Below are positions 11,560-22,129 of a stretch of 64,000 nt of DNA, piece after piece. The position numbers and the translations under genes were made by a program. The number at the start of each line of letters is the position of its first letter. Within the stretch, counting starts at the first letter, position 1. The stretch lies in contig JAJEKV010000047.1 of assembly GCA_021234155.1 (NCBI GenBank), positions 179,894 through 243,893 of the forward strand. The letters are read 5' to 3'. The stretch is from Isoetes taiwanensis (taxonomy: Eukaryota; Streptophyta; Lycopodiopsida; Isoetales; Isoetaceae). Under the pieces are notes generated by a model. The model saw nothing but the letters and a program-made list of their open reading frames with translations, was not told the origin of the DNA and did no database searches.

Positions 11560-13130
11560 TTTGAGAAGAAGAAATTTGGTACACTTACGAAATCGTGGCT
11601 GGCTATGGCAAACTCTCAAGATCCTGGCTATGGCGAACTCTCAAGAAAATTTTCTAAGAACCTCGCCCGTAGTTGTTGAAGAGCGACGTTGTTGAAGCCG
11701 CAGTATTGCTTCTCTGGCTCTGTTAATCTCTCCTTAGATCGAAAAAGGCACAGGTATGCCGTAGCTTTTTCTTTCGGCAAAGATACTGTTTGAGGGATCA
11801 GAAATGCTTAAAATCATGCTTACCACACCGCCTTCACAAACGCCCTGTTTTTCCACGGCTTCCGCAACTCGGCCTTCCGCATTTCACGCCTCTTTTCTTT
11901 TGAAAGGCACAAACCTAACAGAAGCTTTTTATGCCTTTACAAGCCTTGGCGTCTCGATTGATTTGGTTATTGACGGATTAGCTTTACTACTTTCACCGAA
12001 ATAGGCATGGAAACAAGCTTCGCAGCAATCCTTCTTCAACCATCCTCGGCTTTTTGGCGCTTTCTTGAGCTAAAGATCTCAAACTTTTGATAAATGAAAC
12101 TAAGCTTCATATCTAGAGCTTGTCGCAGAGCCCGCCATGGCGATATTGCCATTTCATTTGCAGATCTAAAAGCCCACATTCTTGATGCGGGATCTATCTT
12201 CTTGCTTGAAAGAAAAATCCCATCTAGCTGGTACCTACTATGATCAAATCGATGCATTTTTCGCCACTCCCGTAGAAATCTTTCTTGGCAAGAAGGCAAT
12301 CGGGAAAGCTTTTCTTGAATCTCGGTAGAAGAATGTAAATGGTCCGGTCTTGTTTTGCGGCATAAGAAGCCATTGCCGATCTGTGGAATGCGCATCTCGC
12401 AGACTGTGGTGGAGTTCGAGGACTTAGAACTCCATCGGAACATCTTCCCAAAAATCCCGCAGTAAATCCTTGCTTGAATCATACTCCTTGCTTGAATAAT
12501 ACGCCATGACGGTCTGCGCTACCGCATCGCATGGCAAGAGGTCGCCACAAATAAGATCTATGGAAGCCTTTTGGGCGCTTCGGCCTTTGGGCGGCCCGGA
12601 TTTCCAAAGGTAAACAGTGGCCGGGAAAGCTTCAATCAATCTGCGGACATTTGAGTAAGGAGAGAGAGGGGACCGCGGAATTCGCCAAAGCCAAGAATAC
12701 CGTGGTTTGTGTTGCCCAAATAAAGCGGTGATGTGGAAGAACAGAGCCAAAGAAGGGAAAAAAAGAGTGGCCGCTTAGTGCTTGGATTGCTTCGGCGTAC
12801 GTGAGTCGAAGTCTAAAACAAAAGGATGATAATTTGCAGCCTGTGTTTTCGCACCGCTAAATCATGCCGTGACGCGGAAAGCCATTGAAAGCGTTAGCTT
12901 AATCGGGCCGATGACCCATATTCCACATTTCCGTGAGATTGTGATAATTCATTTGAGTTATGCACCGACCGCTTCGCTTATAACCCCGCGACCGTATTAG
13001 GGACGTAAATCTAGAGCGTAACCCAAGGCGAAAAGAAAGATTTCGAGATAAAATGTTAGTGAGTTTGTGCCCATTCTCGCCTCATGAGAAGAAAAATATC
13101 TCTTGTTAATTATTTATTGTTTATAATTAA
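11560..13130. other. Interior of left palindrome arm, no gene
   Basis: Several open frames occur on the minus strand between 12036 and 12750, but they have no recognisable motif and no matching frame in the mirror arm. The 11850-11960 segment (CTTTTGAAAGGCACAAA ... TTTACAAGCCTTGGCGT) has a clear inverted match at 15.06-15.16 kb. Confidence 0.4.
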
Positions 13131-13199
13131 TTAATTATATTATTAAGTGATTTAATTATATTATTTAATTAATTACATTTATTAATTGTCAAATGGTTG

Positions 13200-13460
13200 T
13201 TTAGCCATGGAACCCCTCCTCTCTCCTTTTTCCCCCTTCCCATATCCCACCCTCTTGCCCCTTTTGCCTCTTTGCTCTCCCCTTTGCCCCTCCTCCTCTT
13301 CCCCATGTCCCCCCCTCCCTCTCCCCTTTGCCCTTCCCCCTCCCCTCCCCATTTGCTCGACCCCTCCCTTTGCCCTCCTCGTTGCTCCTTTGCCTTTCCC
13401 TCCCTCCCTACCTCCTGTCTCCCCTTCCTTCCTACTCTTCTTTCTCCACCACCCTCCTTC
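13200..13460. repeat. Pyrimidine tract (C/T-rich minisatellite)
   Basis: Almost pure C and T on the plus strand with CCCTTTGCCCC-like units. It mirrors the G/A-rich tract at 13806-14050. All open frames here are low-complexity Pro/Leu/Ser-rich translations and are not genes. Confidence 0.85.
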
Positions 13461-13805
13461 ATTTTCTCGGATTGTCGTGTGAAAATGTTCATCTTATTTT
13501 ATCAAAGAAAAATCTATTAATGATTCAATGGCAACTTATTTTTTGTTTGCACGAGTCCCATTTTCAGTCTGAGTCTCAAATTTCGAGATTTGTCCCACTT
13601 TAATTAAATGCGACTTTAGCAATGTTGTCGTCAATAATTTATTATAAGTCGTATTTAATTAAAGTGGGACAAATCTTGAATTTTGGGACTCGGACTGAAA
13701 ATGGGACTCATATTGACATCAAAATTTCACATCATATAACAAGGACTGGTTTATAATATTTTCTTACAGAATTTCCAAATTGCAAGTTGAGAAAGTTGGA
13801 GTGAG

Positions 13806-14050
13806 GTGAGATGGAAAGGGGAGGGAAGGGGGAAGACGGGGAGGAGAAAGGGGGAGAAGAGGGGGCAAGGGAGAAGAGGGGCAGGGAAGGGGGCAAGGGA
13901 GAAGAAGGGGCAAGGGGGCAAAGGGGGCAAGGGAGAAGAGGGGCAAGGGAAAGGGGCAAGGGAGAAGAAGGGCAAGGGGGCAAGGGGGCAAAGGGGCAAG
14001 GGAGAAGAAGGGGCAAGGGGAAAGGGGGGGTGGGGGAAGGGGAGGGAAAG
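13806..14050. repeat. Purine tract (GGGGCAAGGGAGAAGA minisatellite)
   Basis: G/A-rich tandem units such as GGGGCAAGGGAGAAGA repeat around ten times. This is the inverted partner of 13200-13460. Polypurine-polypyrimidine mirror tracts can adopt triplex DNA; that is a known property, not something shown here. Confidence 0.85.
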
Positions 14051-14165
14051 CCAAAATAATAAAAAGGAACGTATCCATTGAGATTGAAAATACATATTAT
14101 CAAAATATAATTAATAATTAATTTAATTAATTTAATTAAATAAATAACTAATAAAAAAATATAAA

Positions 14166-14256
14166 CCATTCTCCTCTTCTCGACTAGTGAGTCGAGAATT
14201 GGAAAACATAAATCCAACCATTCTCCTCTTCTCGACTAGTGAGTCGAGAATTGGAA
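14166..14256. repeat. Two ~52 bp units with CTCGACTAGTGAGTCGAG
   Basis: Two nearly identical units contain TTCTCGACTAGTGAGTCGAG, a variant of the palindrome seen in the arrays at 10.4 and 16.3 kb. Confidence 0.75.
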
Positions 14257-15700
14257 TAACCTCTAATCCTCCGTGTGAACCGCCCATTAAGTGTGAGATT
14301 AAATGTGTGCAAGGTACCTAAAGGGGCATAGATGGTCACAACCAAACTCATTTGTAGGATAGAAGGACCCGTGATCACCCATCGCAACACCCCGACAATT
14401 ATTTTATCTGAAGATCGGAGAGGGGCGGCCATGGCTATGCCGATGTCGCATGTTCAGCTTGAGCCCCTTCCCTACGGTATCGCCTATTTTCAATTCAAGC
14501 TTCGCCAAGAATGCTGTTGCTTTGAAGCATCCGCCCATCAAAACATGCCATTCTCTCGGGCCACAAATGTAAGATGGAATAGGATATCAAGAAGGGCAGC
14601 TCCACAAGCGATAAATAATCCTTTGGATGACAAAGTGGAGGAAAGCATAAAAGGTCGCGACAGAGACTTGTGCGAAGATGTCGATCATCGGCTAATCCAC
14701 AAACGCCGAAGTTCTCGCTTCAAATCCACAAAACGCTGAAGGTCGGAAGCAAAAGCTTCAATCCACAAACGCAAGTTCTCGCTTCAAATCAAAAGTGCGT
14801 GTTGATCTGGATAGTAAAACCAAGGTTAGATTGAAGATTAGAAATCAAGGTCGGGTTTGAAACCAAGGTCAGGTTGGGCGTTGATTGAGGCTCCTGAAAG
14901 CCATGGGCGAAGCTTCTTGGAAGTTATGGCCATAGCCAGGCAAAAGGAGATGCTTCTGTAGTGGAAAGATTTCTCAAAGTTAAACTCCGAAGGTAAATCG
15001 CTTGTCAAAATCTCGCAGGTTGAAGGATTAAACATCAAATTAGGAGCCAAGATTGGTCTGTTAGAAGGAGTAGTAAAGCTAATTCGTCAATCGGACACGC
15101 CAAGGCTTGTAAAGCTAGGCATAACAGAAAAGATTTGTGCCTTTCAAAAGAAAACAGAGCCGTAGGCTGGAGCTGTGGAAGATCTGCTCGAAATACTGTC
15201 GGATTTGAAATACCGCTTTCAAATATCTTTCAAATACTCTACCGGAGTTCTCAGGTGCCCTCTCGACGCCTCAAAACCTAGAAGCTCAAGAAACGGCTGT
15301 TCGCCGGAGCTTGAGCATCAAAACCATCAAAAGAGGCATAAGGTCGCCTTTGCGCCGCAGCAGTATTTGTAAATTAGTTAAAAGAAGCCGTGGTAGCCAC
15401 AATGCTCAAGAACCGCTTGGAAATCGAAAGATCCCGCGGCATTCCCGATTGCCTTTGTACGCCCATTTGATCCGAGCTCGGCTATGGCGGCAGTCCGGCT
15501 ATGGCGTTGGGGAGCTATGGCGTTGGGAGGTTCTTTCAAATGGTACAAAAGGAACTTCTGTCTCAAAGGTATGTACCAAAGTTTAAAATTCAACCATGGG
15601 CGGGAAAAAAGGCGGGTATTAAAAAAAAGGGTAAAATAATACATTGAGTGTAATATAAATGATTTTAAAATTCAAGCCTGGGCGGGAAAAAAAGGCGTGG
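14257..15700. other. Interior of right palindrome arm, no gene
   Basis: A 135-residue open frame at 14332-14739 has no family resemblance. At 15590-15720 the segment TTCAAxCxTGGGCGGGAAAA is present twice about 75 bp apart. Confidence 0.4.
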
Positions 15701-16300
15701 TATTAGAAAAAAAAGGGTACAATAAGACGTGTCCCCAATTTCCTCTTTTCATGTGTGTGCTACTATGTTTACACGTTAAACATTATGTTGCTATGGTGCA
15801 CGTTTTCTAGGCATATATTCTTATTCTAAGGTAAAAATTTAATTTTGCGTGTGATCATGATATAATTTACACCTTGTTTAACCCATTTTGAAGGTTCAAG
15901 ACACAAAATGGAAACAAGTACATATTAATATATATGTCTAATGCTTATTAATAGATTTAATGCATAGGTCTAATAGGCTCTCGTAGGTTATAATGTGCAT
16001 TATAGGTGCATATGTTGCTATTTACATGTGCATTAGGCATTACTCTTTACATAGCTAAATATGAGCCCAATGGTCCCCTCTTCATATAGCTATATGGTAT
16101 GGTCCATTAGAAAGGGGGAGGGTCCATTGGATATGTGTCCATTAAATAATACATGGGGAGGGTCTATTTTTTATGGAAAATACGTAGGAAATTTATAGGA
16201 AGGGTATTTTTTCATAGAAAATACATAGGATATTTGAAGGATTCATTTTCGACCTTCTTGGACTCTGAGCTTTGAAATTGCCCTTTTTTTACTCTGAGTT

Positions 16301-16773
16301 GCCTTTTCCGACTTGCGAGTCGAGAAAGGCCCTCAAACTTGCATTTTTTCGGCGCATTTTGCCTTTCGACTTCGTGAGTCGAAAGGCAGCTCAAAGCGAA
16401 ACGGGTTTTATGGGTCGAAGGCCTTTTTCGAAGTGAGTGCTGTCAGAACGGTTTAAGGGTGAAAGGCCTTTTCGATTTCGCGAGGTCGAGAAAGGCCTTC
16501 CGACCCATAAACCCGCGTTCTCGCTTTGAGTCGCCTTTTCGACTCAAGGTCGAGAAGAGTCGAGAAAGGCCTTCCGACCCCTAAAACCTGGCGTTTCGTT
16601 TTTGAGTCGCCTTTCTCGACTCGCGAGTCGAGAAAGGCCTTCTGACCCCTAAAACTTGTATTTTTCGGCGAGCCGCTTTTTCGATTTCGCGAAGTCGAGA
16701 AAGGCTTTCTGACCCCTATAACTTGCATTTTTCGCTTTGAGCTGCCTTTCTCGACTCGCGAGTCGAGAAAGGC
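16301..16773. repeat. Array of 30 bp palindromes, right arm
   Basis: Seven to eight copies of a palindrome with half-site GCCTTTCTCGACTCG, spaced about 65 bp. The copies at 16609-16638 and 16744-16773 are perfect 30 bp palindromes. Between them lies conserved sequence with CCCCTAAAACCTGCG-type text. The long minus-strand frame across the block is a by-product of the repeat. Confidence 0.85.
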
Positions 16774-17689
16774 CTTCTGACCCCTAAAACCTGCGTTTTT
16801 CCCTCTGAGCTGCCTTTTCATGCCTGTATTTTCCAAAAATGGGCCTAAGAACTGTGTTTTATTTTATTTTTTTTTGCATGTAGCATCACTTGACTAATTT
16901 GATTTTGTCTCTTGCAGTCCTTATCTCGACCAAATAGTACATGCTTGGGAGCAATGAAAAGATCAGTTCATTAAAGAAAGGTGCCGAGAAGAGGGTGGTG
17001 ACATCAGTTGGACATTCAAGCACGTGGCCCATAAAGGAACTCCTCATACAAATTTCTATCGTCTGTAAGTTGCTCCGTGACTAGGAGAGAGCTTCACGCG
17101 CCCTTTGCACTAGGTGGTTCATGTGTGAAGAGGGTGTAATGATTGTGCCCATACGACCACTATGGTCTCTTCACCCACTGTAATATATATTGTAATGAGC
17201 CCATTTATAAATATAAGGTATCTCAAGACTAGTATTTTTGGGTGATTAAGTAGATGATTTGCATAATTTTTGTTGGAATTTGTGATCTATCGTCTACCCA
17301 CCTAAGAAAATAGAGCCAAAATGTTCAACTAAGAATCTTTTTCAATTAGAACTTGATAGGTCTAATGCATGTTTGCGTTGCATTGTTCTTGTTCTCGACA
17401 CGCTATCCAAGAAAACTGGAAGAAAAGCTTGGATACACACTAATAGACAAAAATTCCAATTATGGTCAGTTTTCGGGTCGAGGTGCTTCTTTTTGTGTAA
17501 ATTAACAGGGTTCCGAAAAAAAATGGGAATGGAATGAGTCCCACTTTAATTAAATACGACTTTTATGATACTAACTTGGCTCAATTGTGCTGCTTGTAAG
17601 TGAACAGATAGAGCTCATCATGCCTAAGACCAAACATGACTGGCACTCATTTTTATGATCCAAATTTGTTGAGCGAGTTTGCGAGGACC

Positions 17690-17835
17690 CAATCTCATGC
17701 ACCAAAATAGGGTGGGCGCCCTATTTGGTAAGCCTAAGTAGGGCGGGCGCCTAATTTGGTCATCTCAAATTGGGTGGGCGCACAATTTGGTGAGCCAAAA
17801 TAGGGCGAGTGCCCAATTTGCCTTCATATATTTTA
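17690..17835 (+). repeat. Hairpin minisatellite, 4 units, intron of decayed gene
   Basis: Four ~36 bp units contain AGGGTGGGCGCCCTATTTGG or AAATTGGGTGGGCGCACAATTTGG-like sequence. They precede a plausible splice acceptor (TTTTATTGTTTTGCAG ending at 17892) and the transposase-like fragment that follows. This is a diverged member of the hairpin repeat seen at 51.4, 58.1 and 62.9 kb. Confidence 0.7.
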
Positions 17836-17892
17836 TAGATTTGGCTTGGAAATGAGGTAATTTCTAATATTATATCTTTTATTGTTTTGCAG

Positions 17893-18500
17893 ACAGTCAA
17901 ACCAGCATCATTGAACTCCAAATGAAGGCAATAGAATATAAGAATGTGGAAACACCTTAATCAGGTACACTTTGATTGCTTTAGAATGTGAAATCTATGA
18001 TGCCATACTTTGGAAATGAATTTCTTTATATATGGACTGTCATGGACTTCTGCACTATCAAAGTCATATGTGCCATCTTGGGTTACCTGCTCTTTGCGAC
18101 AAGAAGGCAGTTTCCTCATTTGGCACTATCTATTGTCAGTATGCCCATGGAGTCATGGTAAAACCCTCATGGACCCTCATGATGGGCCTTACTACAAAAT
18201 TCCTTTTGCAACTGGACAATGCATTTGTACAAACAAAAATAGGTACGTGTTTCCATATCTTTCAATAAACATGTGCACTAACTCATTGTCAAGATTCTAG
18301 ACTGGAAGGGATTCATGAAGAGGTATATCTCTAATGGTGGTGAGAGGTTGCCTGGGCTCCTTGGACCTCTAATTTCAAGTTCGTGAGAATGGAGATGGCT
18401 TTTGTGATGAGTGGAGATCGATGCCAACAATTAATAATGACCTTATTGAAGAGTATTGCCTAGGCTTCGTCAATCAAGAAGAAGCCCCCCCAAAAATGTC
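17893..18500 (+). pseudogene. Fragment of DUF7869-like transposase family
   Basis: The plus strand encodes LQLDNAF and, after a one-base frameshift, TNKNRYVFPYLS near 18207-18270. At the DNA level this segment closely matches the same motif in the minus-strand gene at 49.5 kb. A later piece near 18400-18500 reads EYCLGFVNQEEAPPKMSKF. The fragment lacks the upstream half and the GHTHEDID motif. It is a dead relic, probably from the same element family. Confidence 0.6.
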
Positions 18501-18592
18501 AAAATTCTTATGCACACTGCTGAAACATATTCAATACGTGTTGGGGACGCTCACACTATCTCCCCCCGATTGGGGTTATTAAATAAATTATT

Positions 18593-18681
18593 GGAAACCC
18601 TTCCGGGGTTCTAATATGGAAACCCTTCCGAATTTCCGAAATCCGGAAGGGTTTCCATATTAGAACCCGGGAAGGGTTTCC
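18593..18681. repeat. 89 bp near-perfect hairpin of GGAAACCCTTCC type
   Basis: The left arm GGAAACCCTTCCGGGGTTCT...GGAAACCCTTCCG pairs with CCGGAAGGGTTTCC...AGAACCCGGGAAGGGTTTCC. The stem is about 38 bp and the loop about 12 bp. The same motif forms an array at 21.5-22.0 kb, on the other side of the LYAR-type gene. Confidence 0.85.
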
Positions 18682-19018
18682 ATAAAAATATTATATTTTT
18701 GGATTTCGATGCAACCACCGTTAATTAATGCTGATATTAAATTTCTACGGCTCTGATAAGAGCCTATTCAAGAAAAGTAACTTTTTTTTTTCCTTCCTCT
18801 TCCTCCTCCGGCGGATCGGTTTTCCTTCCTTGCTTCCTTGCATGGAGATTGAGTGGCTTGATCAGATTGAGGAACGCTTCAACCCAAATAGGGAGTACTT
18901 AAAACCATCGGGTTGGGTTGGCAGTGTTCAATGTAATTAATAGTTTTTCCAAGGATCACTGAATCAATGATTTACAGTGATACCATTTTAGGGTTGGAGG
19001 TTTAGGGCAAGGAAGGAG

Positions 19019-19945
19019 ATGGTGTGGTTCCAATGCGACGATTGTGGCGATAACGTGAAGAAGCCGAAGCTCGCTTTCCATTTTCGCAGCTGCAGGGCCT
19101 TTTCCCTGTCCTGCATAGATTGCGGCGCCGTGTTTGATCAAAAATCGGTGCAACGACGTATCCAATGTGTGTCTGAGGCGCAGAAGTATGGCCCCAAGGA
19201 TTTGATTCAACCTCAAGCTCCACAAGCTACTGGAAAGGTTAGACCTTCTGCCGATGACGTTTTGGAGCTTAAAGTAGGATTGTCAACCCGTCCTCCTTGG
19301 CTTTGTAGTCTGTGTAATATTAAGACCAATAGTGAGCCAACCCTAGCTTCTCATGCCCAGGGCAAGAAGCATAGGAGCAAGGCAAAAGCCCATCTTGCTT
19401 CTCTTAATGGTAATAATGGTGATACCAAAAAAGAGTCTGTATCTGTTCAAGATCAAATAAATGGTGTAGATTGTCAGAACAAAGAACAAGACAAAAAACA
19501 TGGTTTGACTGATGCAACTGGAATAGATAGAAATGAAAGAGACCAGACTGATGGCTTGACAGATGTGGGATTAGGCCATAATTCAAAGAGAAAGAACCGA
19601 GGGCTCGATGCCTCTTCTCAAGATCATAAGAAGGTCAAACTGGAAAATGGTCTTGATGATTCCGTAATGGAAGTCAAAGAGAACGTAGAAAGCAATTGTT
19701 TACCTTCTGGACATTCAACAAAAAAGATAAAGTTGAAAAGACTTATTTGTAAAGCATTGAAACAAGCACCGGATGTGACCCTTCAGCAGAAAAAGTTGCA
19801 AAAGCAGGTGCTAGCAATGGCTATGGAGAAGTTTAATTCTTCTGAGGATACATTAGCTTTAATTTTCAAACAACATCTGGAGAGTTGCACAAGATTTCAA
19901 ACTACTGGGAAGTATGTCAAGTTGTTGGAAAGTGCCAAGAACTGA
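19019..19945 (+). CDS. LYAR-type zinc finger protein (UBP1-associated protein 1C-like)
   Basis: A 308-residue intact single-exon frame. The start MVWFQCDDCGDNVKKPKL is typical of plant LYAR / UBA1c proteins. The first LYAR finger keeps Cys6, Cys9, His21 and Cys25. The second has Cys32, Cys35 and Cys50, but residue 47, where a His ligand is expected, is Arg (codon CGT at 19157). A U1-like C2H2 finger follows (Cys96, Cys99, His112, His118). The middle (about 120-235) is a polar, charged linker with KKVKLENG and KKIKLKRL basic patches that could be nuclear signals. Residues about 240-305 match the C-terminal winged-helix-like domain of LYAR proteins. Family members act in the nucleolus or on RNA; the exact plant role is not shown by sequence. 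No intron is needed; a retrocopy is possible, but I see no adjacent poly(A). Confidence 0.88.
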   Translation: MVWFQCDDCGDNVKKPKLAFHFRSCRAFSLSCIDCGAVFDQKSVQRRIQCVSEAQKYGPKDLIQPQAPQATGKVRPSADDVLELKVGLSTRPPWLCSLCNIKTNSEPTLASHAQGKKHRSKAKAHLASLNGNNGDTKKESVSVQDQINGVDCQNKEQDKKHGLTDATGIDRNERDQTDGLTDVGLGHNSKRKNRGLDASSQDHKKVKLENGLDDSVMEVKENVESNCLPSGHSTKKIKLKRLICKALKQAPDVTLQQKKLQKQVLAMAMEKFNSSEDTLALIFKQHLESCTRFQTTGKYVKLLESAKN

Positions 19946-21539
19946 TCTCAATAAGCATTTTCTGCGGTCAAAAGTTGATCTCAATATGCATTATCTGATT
20001 GCTCAGCAGAAAGCAATTTTGACCATTGAGTACAGTTTTAAATATGCTTGTTATGTTCAGAAATAATGAAAAATGCCATAGATTTAGAATGTGTCGCTTT
20101 TTGAAACATGTTGTTGGCTTTTCAGTTCATAACCTGTTACAGCTATTTACAACAGTTTTTCATGAATTGCATTTAATGTGCCTAATTGACCTGCGTTTCA
20201 TGAAATGAGGCTCGTGCAAATCGCGAGTTAAGGATATTGCCAAATTGCTTTCATGAAAGATAGAATACCTATAATTTTTTTCCACCTGAAGTCATTTTTT
20301 TCCATGAAGCTTTTTAGAATACTGTTAGCACAGAGAATGAATCAATGTTTATTGGCTATGCTGCGCTTGGGCAAGGTAATCCGTGCTGGTTCATTTACTT
20401 CTATGTTCATTCATTAGTTTGACATTGATACAGGGTATTTGTGGATATATCATTTATGGATTCAAACCCTTTTCTTTGTGGCTCTCCAATATGCAAACGT
20501 TATGCTCAAGCCTGGAAGTAAGGGCAAAGAATTGATTTAAAGAGCTAAAAAAAATCTACATGCTTAACTTATGACTTGAGATCATACTTCTCGCTGAGAG
20601 CCTCATGGTTCACAAAGAGGAATGAGATTGATTCTTAGTCTCTTTATTTCAAAGCGATTTGATAGCTTGGCAACCCTTCTATGTACAGATTGTTGTTTAC
20701 TGAAAATGGTAAAATGGTAAAGGCAACCCTTCTATGTACAGATTGTTGTTTACAGAAAATGGTAAAATGGTAAAGTTCCTGGATTCCATGTTACTCACTT
20801 CTTTATTCATTTATTATTTGCATGGTATTTATGGTTATACAAGTGAAATTTAAGCTTCTTTCTTCATGGCTCAAACCTGAAAATGAAGGCAAAAAATTGA
20901 TTGAAGGAATTGATAATTGTTTGCATGCTTTAAGTTATCACTTGAGTTCATACTTCTGGTTACATTTCTAGAACTTAATAACGTACATAGGTATATAAAA
21001 CAGAGCACTATCTAATTCGATTTGGACTTGGTCTCATTGTCCAAACGTTGCTACTGAAAATGTTGGCTCTCCATTGAGTGGATACCATTGAGTGGCATTA
21101 CATTTTGACTTATGTTGACTTAATTTGACTTATGTTTACATTTTTTACTTACATTACCTATGCGTCTTCCACGGTAAACTTGCTAACTTGTGGCATCATC
21201 ACTCAGTAAACTCGCTAACTTGTGGCATCATCACTCGGGAAGCAAACAATTAGCTTAGAAAACATTAAACATCCTACCAATAGCCAATTGTAAGCTTTGA
21301 TAACAAAATAATTTGACCGAAAGAACCATGATCTAAAACCAGGACTTCCCATAATTTGTACCTTGCAAGAAGTTCCATGTTATGTTGGGTGTTACGTGCC
21401 AGAATTTTTGAGATGATGTTATATTGGATGTTAAGTGCCAGAATTTTTGAGATTAAAGCTGGTCTCAATTCTTAGTTAATCTTACCCCATGGAGTTTCTA
21501 GCTGCATGTGGAAACCTAACCTATTTTCCTCCTCATATG
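19946..21539. other. Intergenic DNA downstream of LYAR-type gene
   Basis: No gene. It contains an exact-unit tandem duplication (53 bp, 20669-20721 and 20722-20774), a ~33 bp duplication (GTAAACTxGCTAACTTGTGG) at about 21174-21238, and a ~50 bp duplication containing GTGCCAGAATTTTTGAGAT at 21370-21450. Confidence 0.6.
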
Positions 21540-21995
21540 GAAACCTAACCTGTTTTCCTCCTCCTTGGAAACCCTTCCCAATTTCCATCATCAAGGAAAT
21601 CGGGAAGGGATGGAAACTGGGAAGGGTTTCCACTCAAAATTTGAATTTTGAGTGACGTGTGCTCGATGGACGTGCGCCTTAATGTCGGGCGTCCATGTGG
21701 AAAGGCGTGAGCCATAAAGTCTCACGTGTGTAAATATTTTGAAAAAAAATAATTTTGTGGAAACCCTTCCGGGTTTAATGGAAACCCTTCCGGCTTTCCA
21801 ATATGGAAACCCTTCCGGCTTTCCATAGAAACCCTTCCGGGTTTTAGTGGAAACCCTTCCGGGTTTTTAAATTTAGGAAAACCGGAAACCCTTCCGGGTT
21901 TCCATGGAAAGCCGGAAGGGTTTCCATTAAAACCCGGAAGGGTTTCCATGGAAAGCCGGAAGGGTTTCCATTAAAACCCGGAAGGGTTTCCGTGG
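21540..21995. repeat. GGAAACCCTTCCGGGTTT palindromic minisatellite
   Basis: More than a dozen copies of GGAAACCCTTCCGG and its complement CCGGAAGGGTTTCC are interleaved with short spacers. The block includes direct and inverted copies, so large cruciforms are possible. It resembles the hairpin at 18593. Gly/Phe/Pro-rich frames on the minus strand come from this repeat and are not genes. Confidence 0.85.
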
Positions 21996-22129
21996 GAGGC
22001 CAATCCAAATCGGGCGTACTTAGAACCATCATGTTGGGGATGGCAACTAGTATATGAAATGTGGTATCAATTCAAGGATTTCAAAAACAAGTCCACAAAT
22101 TCAGGTATTGTCCAAAAATAATGAAATTT

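Larger units (their letters stand above)
9641..17562. repeat. 7.9 kb imperfect palindrome (arms ~3.9 kb)
   Basis: The left arm (9641-13616) and right arm (13646-17562) are inverted copies around a 29 bp centre. Both arms begin and end with versions of AAGTCGTATTTAATTAAAGT. Matching segments in mirror order include the outer ~700 bp, 11.15-11.3 with 15.85-16.0 kb, 11.85-12.0 with 15.06-15.16 kb, the AT-rich blocks at 13.1 and 14.1 kb, and C-rich against G-rich tracts at 13.2 and 13.8 kb. The arms are diverged by substitutions and indels, so this is not a cloning artefact. No transposase is recognised inside. It is either a long-TIR DNA element or two copies joined tail to tail. Confidence 0.85.

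Noticed and set aside
13186-14217. Long Pro/Leu/Ser-rich and Gly/Lys-rich open frames on both strands
   Set aside because: Pure low-complexity translation of the pyrimidine and purine tracts.
16453-16836. 127-residue frame with repeated Arg/Lys/Phe motifs
   Set aside because: It is the 65 bp palindrome repeat read through; the mirror array in the other arm does not keep the frame.
21540-21995. Interstitial telomere repeat
   Set aside because: The word is AAACCCTTCC with inverted copies, not the plant telomere unit CCCTAAA in tandem.
21722-22032. Gly/Phe/Pro-rich repeat protein
   Set aside because: Product of the GGAAACCCTTCC minisatellite, no start context and no conserved frame.
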